DNA of 64,000 nucleotides from Lentinula raphanica (Eukaryota > Basidiomycota > Agaricomycetes > Agaricales > Omphalotaceae), in assembly GCA_027919835.1 (NCBI GenBank), contig JANVFP010000048.1, positions 186,001-250,000 on the forward strand, read 5' to 3'. Each line of letters starts with the position of its first letter. Within the stretch, counting starts at the first letter, position 1. The position numbers were made by a program, and so were the translations under genes. The notes beneath the pieces are model-generated. The model had not been told where the DNA came from. It did not search any database and worked only from the letters and a program-made list of their open reading frames with translations. Of this stretch, positions 1 to 12,013 are shown piece after piece.

Positions 1-1309
1 ACCGGGCTTGTAGCCGTCGTGTCGTTACCATTGTTCTTGGTAGTAGGAAACTGGGGAGACGATGGAGCGGCAGAACCTGTTGGAGAGGTAGACCGAGAGT
101 GAGAACTCCGTCTCAAAGCCTTGTCGCGGCGTCCAGGTCTCACTGGAGTATCAAAGAAGATTCTCTTCTTTTGGTCAAACGAGTACTTTGATCGTATCGT
201 ACTAGAAGGGGTGCCTCTGTCTTTCTCTGCAGTGACATTGTCTGGTTCGAAGGGGCTCCCAAAATCGAAGATATCGTTCCGTCGGGCAACATTATCATCG
301 AACACATCTTCATTGGCCTTCACCCCTAGCTTGCGCAGAGAGGTGGGCGAAGAAGACAAAGGCGAAGAAGCAGATAGAGAAGCCGGGGATGGGCAATCTT
401 TGGAAGAGGTTCTTGTAGCTAGGGAATGTCAATGGTCAGTGTTGAAAGAGCAATGAGTAGGAAGGCTCACTATTGAAGGTCGGCAGCATGAATCGACGGA
501 GAGTGCTATGGACGCTAGGGACGACGGCTAGGAGAGGTGGGTGTACTTCCACAACATCAGAATCATTGTCCGATGGTTGGTCAGAGGCAGAGGAGTCATT
601 GGAGGAATTCGAAGAAGCCTCGCCGTCAGAAGTATCACTGATGCGCAATCCATATCGACCTGAAGTAACTGAATTTCGTTTGTTCTGGGTCTTATTTGTG
701 GGCGTCAGAGGGGTGGGAGCGCTATATCCGAGTTCCACTCGTGCAACTATCGGTCGAACGATATCATTAATCTTGCCAACTGATCGGCCGAATGTGATCA
801 CATCTCCATCTTCAATTTGGACAGGCGTTTGGGTGGGTATCATCTTCGAAGTGGTTTCCAAGGGTTTTCGAATGTGCGTACCATAACGCGACAAAGTGTC
901 GGTGACATAGAGCTGGACGATTGGTTATCAGATCATTCACGAAGAACAAAAAGGATGGTAACGACGTACAAGCCCATCAGAGAACTTGATTTCAGCATGA
1001 TTCCTGCTCACAACGGGGCATCGAAACGATGCATTTGAGTTCTCAGCATCATAGACACTCGATGAGCTATGTTCAGCAAGCGGCTTGCGACCAACGATGA
1101 TTGTATTTGCGTTCGCTTTACGGAAGATCATACGATATCCTCGTTCGTCTCCATTCTTCTCAACATGCAAGGTGAACTCTACAGGTTTCAAGTTACAGAA
1201 TGGAGGCGATGCCACAAGGCAACCTCTTACCAGTTACAGACTTGACAGACCGAGCTCGAGGCAGCGGCGTGGTCTTCATCCCTAGATATTGAATATCGTC
1301 GTCGAGCAT
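1..1309 (-). CDS. FHA-domain protein, C-terminus beyond the window
   Basis: Four exons: 1309-1231, 1178-970, 912-471 and 418 to the window edge. The three introns (52, 57 and 52 nt) have GT-AG ends and keep one frame. The first ~200 residues form a forkhead-associated domain: a strand ending VGRKP, the loop SRNHAEI with the conserved Ser-Arg-Asn-His, and later SRYGTHI. A long Ser/Asp/Pro-rich tail follows with no second domain in view. I chose the ATG at 1309 over one at 1215 because its intron joins straight into the first FHA strand (SVTEFTLHVEKN). FHA domains bind phosphothreonine, so a signalling or DNA-damage role is likely from the family. Without the missing C-terminus it cannot be named; a RING or kinase domain could still follow. 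Confidence 0.85.
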
Positions 1310-2009
1310 CGCTTCGACGAATGAGTGAAAGCGAATGATTTCTAGCCTGGACTTGTTACAAAGAGCCGATGGGCGAGTCAGGTCAGAGTAAGAGAGCAAG
1401 CCAAAAGACGGTCGGCGCTTATTATATATTGTGTCGGCAACTCGGCTGATGACTGCCCCTATCTTTTGATATGATGTGACTCCTCGTGAGTCGTAGATAC
1501 ACCGTGTGAACACGACAAACCTGCACAACTTGAAGTCTACTCGACGAAGTTCTACTCGCCTCTAAAACTCTCAGCTTGTGAACATTCATGCAAAACGAGG
1601 AGAGTTCTTTGAGTCTATCGAGCTAAACGTGCAGATGTTTTCCTGCGAATGGCCTGAAGGGGCGTCAAAACGTTTGAAACAATGAAAGGACTGTTCGCCA
1701 GTACTGTAGAAAGGACTGATCAGACTCTACAGTTGTCACCTGCGCGAGCCTGCGCGGCTTACTTCACATGCCAGTATGTACTACCTGTACAGTTTGTATT
1801 CTCTCGTCACCCATAAATAAAGGATTTGCAAGAACCTCACGATCAACATATGTGCAGATCTGATAACGTATTCCAGCTCTAAACAGAACGTTCGTACTCC
1901 ATCGATCACTTTCAAACGAACAAAGCGGATGATATGACAGCATTGATGATAAATTTGGTCTGTAGAAAGAACACAAACAGACGACAAGAAAGACTGCCTA
2001 GGTTCCAAC
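1310..2009. other. Intergenic, promoter side of the FHA gene
   Basis: About 700 nt between the FHA start and the stop of the next minus-strand gene. Short open frames here carry no recognisable motif or good splice chain. I see no RNA gene or repeat. Confidence 0.5.
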
Positions 2010-3077
2010 TTAGATTGCACCCATATGACCACGAGGCGTTACCGGGGAATACGCTAGCACAGGCCTTGGTGTCAGCGGAGTAGTGGCACCAGCCGTACGT
2101 GGGGTCCGGGGAGGTATAGGTGCAGAAGAGAAGCCAGGTCCTGCGCTAAGAGGAGGAGCAGCCCCAAGTCTCGAAGGAGTTCGAGGAGTGTGTGGCGTGA
2201 TCGGAGGGATGACAGGCGCATTCTGTGTAGGATGTTAAACGGCAAATCAACAGACAACGATCAATGAACACTCACGTAGAACCCGCCGGGACCTTCAGCA
2301 ATGATATGCAATCCAGGAGACGGCCTCGACCTGGCCGCTTTCACTGGTGCAGATAACTGTTCCGGTCGAGGATCAAGACCAGCACTTCGGGAACCGTTCT
2401 TTGACTGCGAGCCATGGATCAGACTCCCCCAGTGAACTTTGCCTTTGGACATCGGACTCGACTTGAGAGAGGTTTCCGCTCCCGCACTTCGAGGCTTCTT
2501 GACAGCGGTCGACGAACCTCTCATCTGGTTAGATCCATGTCCAGGTGCACTGGCAGGGGCATGACCGTAGCTCCCGTATTCGGACCCAGAACGTGCTCCA
2601 GACTTGATACTACGCAACCGCGAGCTCCAGGAGCTGCTACCCTTGCCTGGCAGCGGCGCAGACGACGGGTCGTACCGGGCCTCCCAGGTAGGGCCCTGAA
2701 TCTGATTTTTTTCCACAGAAAGGTACTTGTCGTCGTCTGAGTCGTCGCCCTCCTCTACGTCACGTCGACGGCCACCATGAGAGCTGAATGCAAGTGGGGG
2801 GATGACCCAGGTGGGAGCATGCGTAGACAGCTTCCGAGTGCGTCGGATGAAGTAGTATATCGCAGCACAGAGGAGTAGTACGAGGACTATTGAATCAATA
2901 AGCGCTTCGTTTTCTTTCTTGAAAACCAGAAAGCTTACGGATCGTGATAACGATTGCAGCGATGGCGCCTCCGGAAAGCTTATCGTTACAAACGGTGGTA
3001 CCATCGGAGTTCGTAGTGCAAACTTGTGCTGCGGTGACGCTCTCCACGGAGCACGAAGAGATTACTAGAACAATCAT
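2010..3077 (-). CDS. Single-pass membrane protein with Ser/Pro-rich cytoplasmic tail
   Basis: Exons 3077-2939, 2886-2276 and 2222-2010 give a 320-residue protein; introns are 52 and 53 nt with GT-AG ends. A short hydrophobic leader and a Cys-containing ectodomain (VCTTNSDGTTVCND) precede one transmembrane segment, GGAIAAIVITILVLLLCAAI, which the first intron splits and splicing restores. A basic stop-transfer stretch (RRTRK) follows, then a long tail rich in Ser, Gly, Arg and TP/SP pairs. Small extracellular Cys cap, one helix and disordered tail are common in Agaricomycete surface proteins of unknown role. The tail's many Ser-Pro and Thr-Pro sites suggest phosphorylation (inference). A longer 5' exon cannot be excluded. 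Confidence 0.75.
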
Positions 3078-5106
3078 CAATACCCATCCTCGACTAGGGC
3101 AATCTGTAGTAGTAATCGTCAGATTGGATGAAAGCTATCCTACAGAGCTGAAGACATACTTCTCGAAAATCCAAAAACAAAACTATTTCGTCCCATGGTG
3201 AATGTTGTAGCCATTGCTCAGAAACTTCTTGAATTTAAACTAGGACTCGACCAGCGAATTACAGATGTATAGGGATACCGCGCAGCAGCAAACAAGTCGC
3301 CAGGACCTGGGGGAAGCAGACTTCACTGTCAAAGTGAGAGTATGAGGGTGGAAGGGAAAGACCAATCAAAAAGTTTGCACTAATTTGAAGCGATGCTTTT
3401 TAAACCCTCACTCGGCTAAAAACCCGGCGCTCATTGAAACTGTTTCCGATTTCACAGCCTTCAAACATTCAGAACCCCAAATCAAACTCTACAACATTCA
3501 GTGGAGCTATCTTGAATCGAGGTTAGATAGCTCTATGAAGCCATTGAAACGATGTATGTTGAAGGAGGCTGAAGGAGTTCGAAAAGGCAGCAAAGAGACG
3601 TCTTAGAAACATATCCGGCTTATTCCGATCCTCCATTGCTATATTCCCACGATAACCCTTGCCGATGGAACTCAGATGAAAGCAAGGGATACCAACGGAT
3701 ACCTTCAAGGAAACGCTTAATTACCTCGTCTGGCCTACATAGGCCTACATAGTACGGCCTCCTACGCTGTCCTACGTTGCTCGTCTCTGAGTGCATTCAA
3801 ACTCCTTGTTACCCACGTTGGACGTTGCTTCGAATACAATACAATTGAAATCCTCGACATGCCTTCGCGGTTCGTCCTCATGTGGCTGGTAGAAATTCTC
3901 TCTCGGTGACTCCTAAATCAGCTCAGATCCTGCTCGATACTCGAACGCACAGTTGAAATCGATTGACTTCCATTCGGTCGTTTGAGAGCTTTCTGATCGC
4001 GCCCGTTTCTCCCTTTCACGATACCTATACTAATCCTTCGACAAATCGATCTATACGTGCACTTAGGCCTCGAGCTTCAGACCATAGACGGTTGGAAGTC
4101 AGTGATTGCACGAATCACTCTGCTTCCTGTCTTCTTCTCGTACGTAGCGTTCACTTCGGAAGTATCTCAAACAGGCATCGCATCTGACGATGATAGGCTT
4201 TACAAGTTGGTTTGCCATTCACGGGCGACAGCACTGAGTGTTCTTGGGCTCGGACAGGGGAGTCTGCGGCGATACGAAGCTCTCGTAGAGATCGTGGAAT
4301 CCTTCGAATTCCCTGATATCGTTGCTGTGGAGCTTCATGTCCTCTATAGATTTCTTTTGAAGCCTTGGCACTGTACCCATATGGATAGGGGTATTTACAG
4401 AGCAAGTAACACATTGGGCGATACGGTATTAATATTGTTCGAGTCAATGACTATTGTACATATCCGTACAGATTCGAAAAGTGTCCTCAAATCAAGGCTA
4501 TCGTATCGGTCAAACATCGAAATGTGAGCTATACAAATTGATCTCGAAGCATTTCCTGCGTGCGATTCAGAGATTGAGATCTCGTTGCAAGTTAGTGTCG
4601 AACATGGCATCAATGAGCCACGGACTGAGAGTTCAACGTCTCTTGCGACAGGCTTGAGCAATGATTAACGAGAAACTATTTTTACTGACCTTGATCCTTG
4701 TGGCGTTTAGCGTTAAACTCTCCACAAGAGAATCAGAGAAGCGCGAGGAGGCATGATGTTATATACTTTGGGATATTCCCTACGCAATCACAACGAACTA
4801 CAGAGTTGGGGAAAAGTCGGTGAAATGAATCGACTTGAGAATATGACATGTATCAATGCGTGGAATAGAATATAGTATATATAGCGTACGAGGGCATCTA
4901 TCAATAACAGTGTTCATTTGGACAATATAAGAGCAAATGAAAGAGCGGGCGGGAGGTTTGGAAGAGGCAGTAATATCCATTATGTGAAGGCCAGTAGTTC
5001 AGGGCCATCGTTCACCGCTACATAATAAGCAGGGGCGGGAAGCTTAGAGCTACAGTCCGACTCCGTCGTTTGGTTGAAGTCCGACATTCATGAGAGAATT
5101 TGGACC
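3078..5106. other. Intergenic, no gene supported
   Basis: About 2 kb. Open frames of up to 156 codons occur on both strands around 4060-4660, but none has a recognisable domain, biased codon use or convincing introns. Near 3720-3780 the short phrase cctacatag recurs. Confidence 0.4.
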
Positions 5107-7532
5107 TTAACACTGCTCATACATCTTCACGGAGTCACTAGAGGAGATAGAACGTTAGAGCCTTTGCACCGGAAGACGACGGGAGAAGTTTAGTGTCCAC
5201 GCACATCACGAAAGCTCGTTCGTCTGGATTTGTTGGCCAAGTCGGATACCATTCATTTTGGGCTTCCAAGAAATCGCGCATAGCCGCTAACAATGGGGGT
5301 TATGTGAGGACTGTCCTGTATCGAAAGCCAACAATAGCCCGCTTACTCAGAGAACCGTCCAGCCAAGGCTTTTCAGGTCCATCAGGAAACCATCCGTTCG
5401 TACCTCCCACACCGACGTCCAGTATGAGATAGAACCCTAGAATTTTTATGAATCTGGGGAATAAATCACAGCGAGGTAGGAAACGAACTTTGATCGAAAG
5501 GTGCTGCATTTGTTCCATTGATCCAGGGATTCTGAAGAGCGACGACCTCTGAACCATTTTGAACGACAGCGGGGAAATCTCCCCGATCCCAGAACGCTTC
5601 GTTTATGTTCAGTTCCAGCATGTGATGCAAACGGGAGTCAACGTATATCCGACTTGAAGAATGGATAACCGGCGTTAGCGGTTTGTGCTATGCAGTGCGA
5701 TAACAGATGGCGTACATGAATTTTTCCGTCCATTCGAGCGAGTAGGTATGGAACCCTTTATCATAGGAGCCTCTCTTCATCTGCCACCACCCGTATGTTC
5801 GCCAGACTTCGTTGAGCCATGTCAACGGACCCCAATTCAACGACCCGCGGACATAGTCAGTTCCTCTGCGAGAAGAGTGGTTATTTTTGTGAGCACAGCA
5901 AAGATAGTGAATATAGGACTCGCTGCTCACTGTTTGGGATAGCTTGGTCCGTTCCCTCGGGCTTCCATGATGTCAATCTCTCCTGAACAAATGAAATGCG
6001 TCAGGAGTCGAGAAGCGCGAGAAGGAGATGAAAGCGTAAAAAAAGCTCAAGGAATATAAGATCCGACAGATTGTGTTTAGCATGAAGTCTAAGCTTGGAA
6101 GGATATTCGACAGAGAATTCTCACCACTTAAAGGCCACGCTCCATACGCATCGTCTACGGGCAGCATCCAGATCGCGGGCCACATCTGCATGAACGGAAC
6201 AATTAGTCGGACGGCCGAAGGTCTAGCTTTGCTCGATAACATACCCAATCGCTATAGCATGGGAAATCAGCTGAGCCAGGCAGGTGATCGAGGATTCGAA
6301 CACTTACCCTGTTGGAATCTTCGCCACTACGTCGACTCTTCCAAACTTCATACTCGCTGTCTTTCGTGTGCTAAGTCTCGCACTTTGGACGGGATTGATG
6401 ATCGTTCCCGCGGTAGCATTGCTGACTGCAGAACATGCTTTGTAGTAAGCTTCGGCATCGAAAGTATTGGATCCAATCGCGGTTTCGTTCAAGCTCGTGG
6501 CAGCGTTCGAAGAAGAGTCGGTATATGACAGTCCTTGCGTGATGTTGTATGTGCATCCTGAGATATTGTATACATATCCATCGAGGATTTCAGCCATGGG
6601 GATACTGTCGGAGGTCAATGTTGGCAGAATATAGAGGTGTCCATTCGCAACGAAAGAATTGTTTTCAGATGCAGTAGTCATTTCGAACTCGCCATTTCTG
6701 ATGATATTACTAAGATCAAGCTCAAAATCCGAGTAGGAGGACAGTCTTACCCAAATCCACTCATATCCACCTCTCTAAAGAATGTTCCGTTGTCCCCGAA
6801 AACGCCATCGGCGCTGCTGAAGTCTTCGTCTAGAACTTTACAGAGGTTCCCCGTTAACATTGGAACACCCCGATAGTCAAAAAAGCATTTGATGGCGCTG
6901 ACGACCACCCCAACGAAGATCATGCCATAAGTGAGGAAGTATGCGATGCGCATATATGGATCACGGGAAGAAAGCCAAGGTTTGCTCGGTGACGTGGTGA
7001 GCATGGTCGATTTGGGTCGGTCTCTTTTTGACTTTTCCGGAGCTAGAGCACTGTGAATCGTGAGTGGACGTGCTGCAGGAGCAGCGAAAGCCTCTCTAAG
7101 CCGACTTGATAGGTGACGAGTACTGCCATGGGGTGAGTCGGATAACGATGAAGTCGTAGGCCGACTACTGCTGTATATCGAAGAAGACATTCGAGGGAGA
7201 TCGGCAACACTGTTTGCAACAGATGTCAACCCGCTGTGAGGTCTGATTTCGGGGAAAGGGTAATGATTGTCTGCATTTTGGGTAGCCATTGGGGTTTGGT
7301 CACCAAAACTAACGACACTCGCTGGTGGAGAAAAGGGATTTACAGTGACAGGGAACGTAAGACTTCGTGGTGTAACCGGAGGTGTTTCGATATAGGTTAC
7401 ACCGGTGTTAGGACGAGAATCATCACTATGGGTACCACCGGTGGCTTGATTATGTTCAACAAACCGTGGCTGCTGAGGAGTGTCGTTGTTGGTACCATTG
7501 GCAACATCTGAAGTCGGGCCAGATGTAGACAT
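5107..7532 (-). CDS. GH16 Skn1/Kre6-type beta-glucan synthesis-associated protein
   Basis: Nine exons: 7532-6751, 6697-6308, 6222-6125, 5982-5931, 5865-5716, 5652-5489, 5436-5347, 5286-5205 and 5137-5107; 612 residues. A Ser/Pro-rich cytoplasmic N-terminus leads to one transmembrane segment at about 196-217, the type II layout of this family. The luminal part is a GH16 concanavalin-like fold with the catalytic signature EIDIME at about 425-430, then PSYPKQGTDYVRGSLNWGP, QNPWINGTNAAPFDQ and a C-terminus ending DSVKMYEQC. Skn1/Kre6 proteins act in the secretory pathway in beta-1,6-glucan assembly. One join is odd: between KIPTG and WPAIWM, where relatives have a short DWL-like link, the only in-frame acceptor I find (at 6222) adds about eleven residues. 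That exon edge is uncertain; the rest is firm. Confidence 0.93.
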
Positions 7533-10500
7533 TCTTGAGGCGGAACGAGGAGCCTAGGGAACACTAGGTAGCACACGGCCAAGTGACTGCTGGGTCCTTG
7601 TTATAAGAGAAAATCGGGCGGACAAATATTGACCGGCTCGAAAGCTTTTTCCGCTCACTCACCGTCTTTTTTTTGAATGTCAGAATTGTACCTGAAGGAG
7701 GACGGACAGTGGTGGGAAAGGTAGAGATGAATTTCTGAGATAGATCTTGTATAAAGGTTCGTGAGCGTAAGTGATTACCATAAACATCGGCCTAGCTCAT
7801 AATTTAACTCGATTTCCTTTTATAGACGTACTTGCATTACCTGTCCCCCCGATCACGATGAAAGCACCGCTCAGCACAGCTAAACCGCTCCTTTCAACTA
7901 CTTGGTACCGAATTGCCCAACACGCCCCGTCTGCCAATTTATCTTTGCTAGAAGGCCTATTCGTGAAAGTTAATCGCAGCATATGATCATGCCATTCAAC
8001 TATAGTGAGCTATAGCCTTCCCTACTCTGTTTCATGGCTCGGGTCCACTGATCAAACTCATTCTGCAGTTCCCATTAAAGCCACATAGATGATGACATCT
8101 AGTATGCAACACTCTGTGCAGCAACGGGCTGTTCTACGACTCTATCTGCCAACACTGTTGCCAATACTTCTAGAGGAAACTGAGAACGAATAGTTGTTCC
8201 AGCGATTGACACTCACCTCTTCTGACCTGGCCGAAAGGCAGCACGCACATCACGAGTTTTGCTTCAATTGAGTCTTCACTACCTCTGATCAAGGAACATA
8301 CTGCCAGATAACAAGTTTTGGATTGATCCAACAGTCATCGTTGATATTCACGAATATCATGTCAAAATTCGATTGCCGCAAGGATAGCAGATACTAGGCA
8401 TAGCCCCACAAGCTAAAGAGATTGACTAAGTGACCATCGCCAGTCAAAGATACATCGACCGTGATACCTTAAGATTCCAAGGCCGTGGTACCAGAAGCTT
8501 GCATGCTTTTCGACGCGGTGGATCACGAGGGGAACGGGTTCAAGGAGAGGGTTTGAAGCCGACAAGTTGGAGTAATCACTTCAGTTTCTTTCGCTTTCGT
8601 TGGACATGTCCTTGAACCAGTCATCTTCCGGTTTGGATTGACCTGACATGTTTCTAGCGTAACTTGGCAGAGGCGGCGGCAATGATTAGAAGGAAAAGAA
8701 AAAAAGATATCGTGCGAAAATCTGCGGTCTCGCCACCGGTCAGATTATTCCGGGCGCCTTCAAGATTCTAGTATTTCCTGAAAACTTTCCTCGACGTCGC
8801 GAATCTTCATTCTCCGACTCTTTGACGGCAAGCCTGGCCTAGGCAGAGTAGAGGAAAAAGTCTTTCTGACCAGTCTCATGACCTCAATGATCACCTATCC
8901 CATCAAGGTATGCGCACCCGGTCAGGACTATCAGAATTCAGGACGTGGGCACCGACCAGTATGCTCCTGCTCTAACATGAGGCGGGAGCATACCTAAAAA
9001 CCTAAAGGCAAATTACCGGGTCTGGACATCTCGAATTTCTCATGAAGCAACCACACTCCTCTTTCATCTTTTCCCAATGAAATCACTTCAAAGTGATCGC
9101 ACTCTCCGACTCCTATGGCGGCATTTCCTTGTGTGCGTTCATCTTCGAAACAGAAGCGTGAACAACCCCCCTTAGGCATGAATTAAATGAAAGGATTTTT
9201 CTATTTCGAGCAGCCCAAAATGGACTCTGAAGATGTCATTGGGGGCGCGTTCCTCCCCTCTTTTTTAAAACCGTTAACACATTCTGGTTTCGAAATAGTC
9301 AGGTCATAACGAAATAGTGGGCACCTCTCCCCTGTTTAACTAGAACTGGATCAGACCAACTCTCTCCTTCCATCATACTCACGAGCATCGCGTATCTCTA
9401 TCCCGCTCAAGACCCGTTTCAGTACGTACCAAGGCCTTTTACCATGAATTGTGAGCTTAATCTATAAACCGTCCCAGCGACAGACGCATCTCTGACCAAG
9501 CGTTAGCAAGCTCTGCTCTGAACGTGACGGCTCTATGCAGCTCTATGCTCGGACAGGCCCAACCTCAAATCACGATTTACATCCTTCGAGATTACTCAGC
9601 AGATCGAGGGCTTCTATGCTCTTGACTGTGACCTTGCCCCTGGTCTGAGTTTGAGATAATTCTATCTCAAAATATAATTACAGTGAAAGCTTTACTGAAA
9701 TACTCTGGAATGTCAGGTTCAGGTGTCGAACGAATGTCAACGGTGATGAGCGTAGTTCCAATGACATGCATGTTATTTCATGATCTTGTGCACAGCTACT
9801 ACCAGTCTGTATTGCAAAGTGTGCCTCCTCCGAAGTTGACGCGGGCTACAACTGTTGGATTGAGCTAGGTTGTTTTTCTGTACTTCTTTCTGTCTTTTCC
9901 CCTGTCCCTTGTGTGCTTGAAAACATATCACAGTCCCTGACTCAGTGAACATTCAGTCCTAGGTACCAACTTGAACTACTTCGGTATGTATATAGTCTGT
10001 TAGGCTCCGAAAGGTGATTTCGGAATATTCACAACATTTTACAGACACGGCGTCAGTCGTCCCCAAACTCGGGTCGTTCCGAGTCTTGTATACTACTGGC
10101 ACCTTCGGGCACAGGTGTAGAACAACAGGAAGAATTTTCCCACTGATAGTACAGAAGAATCGTAACTCTTGTTTTTAGATTGTCTGCTATCTTGACCTTT
10201 AATGCCGCCCACACAAGTTACGACGCACAAAGACTCTATCCGATAGGCCTTACATCACTACTTTCTAGAGTTCTATTAGCCCCTTCACTAAGCTCATTTA
10301 ACCCGTAGCTGAGGGGACAGTTTCCCAGATACAGAGTCCCTCACCGAGTTTAATACAAAGCGGCACGGTCTCACATACTTCTGCATGTCATTGCTTATCT
10401 GCCCATGCAAACGTCGTTATCTCTTACATCGTTAGTCATTTTCCTCGCTCTGCATCGTGAGCTGGGATTCATAAGTTAGGGGGACTGAGGGGTTCAAGAC

Positions 10501-12013
10501 AAGGAGATTAAGTGATACCGACAAGCCTTACGAGGCATGCTGTTCACGTCGACTGCTCCCATGCGCAATACTTCATGAGTACCTGATGTGGGTACCTACC
10601 GCCACTAGTAGCCAGCATCTGCCAGAAGATGCCGGCCTTGAAGACATTCAAGAGAATCAATAGTGTTTTAGGTTTTTGCGATGCATAAATGAGCATTATC
10701 TCCGTATCACGAATACATCATTGGACCTAGCATATGGTGTATCGTCCCCCTAAGTCGCTGTCTTCTATCCGTGCACCCTTCACTCGCAAAATGGGCGGGA
10801 CTGACTGGTCGCTTTTTCATTTTCGAATACCGACTGGCATCAAAATCTTTTCATTTTACACGTCCATCGACTCACATTTCTTTGGGACCTGTGCTTCGTC
10901 AATGCGATGATGTCAGTCATCTCCTGTTAAGCTTTGAACGCGCACCGAAAAAGATATCATTAAACCTCATACGCCTAAGCTTTGTGGCGTATGAGATGTA
11001 TTCAAGTTGGGCGCACACCTTACTAGACAGACCCACTTCAGTTGCCAGCACTTGGAACATTGCCACTGGATATCAGGCGCGGGGTCATCATGTCACCGGG
11101 AGCACACACCTAACCCTCCGACGTTTAGGTAGAATGAGTTTTGTTGGCTGAGAGCTGTCAGGATAATCTGAATAGAGCATGTGGATTTTTCTTTGGCACG
11201 TCTGTCGATCCCCTGGTCTGGTCGATCCCTTTGAATCCTGTTTACAATGTTGTACATTCAGTATGAAGCTAACATGGCTGTGAAGTGAATATACGATACG
11301 GATTCGTTTTCCATTGGCCAAACTTATCGCTTCCGTTAGAACCAAAGCCTCGCCGGCCTCGGAAAACAGTGGAAAACACGGGCCGAGTTTCGGTGAGTCG
11401 AGACCCAAAAGAGTAATTTTTCGGCAAGATGTCTCCGTGCGACTTTCATTCCATTGTTCGATAATCAACTTTGTTCCTAACCATCAAGTTGTTCTCATGG
11501 TCGATAACATACACGACGAGCTGGATCGCGACAACCACAGCCGCTCGAAGCTTGCTGGGCATCTGAGATAAGTAGTCCAGATGATTTTCTTCGAAGATTT
11601 GAATTATCATCCAGAACCCCCCAGCCGGTCTGACCGTAGCTGATGAAAGTCGAAATAGGTGTGCCCTAGTTGTTCTTCCGCATTGATTCCATCCAATCAA
11701 CTCCTAGCGTTCGCCTTGTCCGATCAGAGAGGTACAGAGGTGGCAAGTGTTGTTGGCATTCACACCTATTCACACGTCCAACCTCTTACATACTGAAGGT
11801 CGGAAGAATCAAGGAAAGGCCGAACGTACCTCGTCTCCTTCCGGCCTGTCAAGCTTCTATTGATGATCCTATCCAACTTCTTAAAGTACTCGATGCTAAG
11901 ATGACAACCTTCCTTTAAAAACGCGACGGGATGCAATTTCATTCCTCGGCTTCTCTTGTATTGTAGCTCCCCACGGCTTGTGGTCCTCAGCCAAAACTAA
12001 TTAGAGGTGCATC
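7533..12013. other. Long intergenic region without supported genes
   Basis: About 4.5 kb upstream of both the GH16 gene and the glycosyltransferase gene. Frames near 10771-11151 (+) and 11088-11700 (-) are the longest, but they overlap each other, lack recognisable motifs and do not join across plausible introns. I see no tRNA, rRNA or clear transposon ends. Confidence 0.4.

Noticed and set aside
4057..4661. Overlapping frames of 88-156 codons on both strands
   Set aside because: No domain, no consistent introns, and the frames shadow one another.
6280..6310. tRNA B-box-like GTTCGAATCC on the minus strand inside a GH16 intron
   Set aside because: No pairing T-stem, acceptor stem or D-arm can be built, and the expected 5' half would lie in coding sequence.
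10771..11700. Frames of 84-126 codons on both strands in the large gap
   Set aside because: They overlap each other, have no recognisable motif, and a hydrophobic stretch alone was not enough to call a membrane protein.
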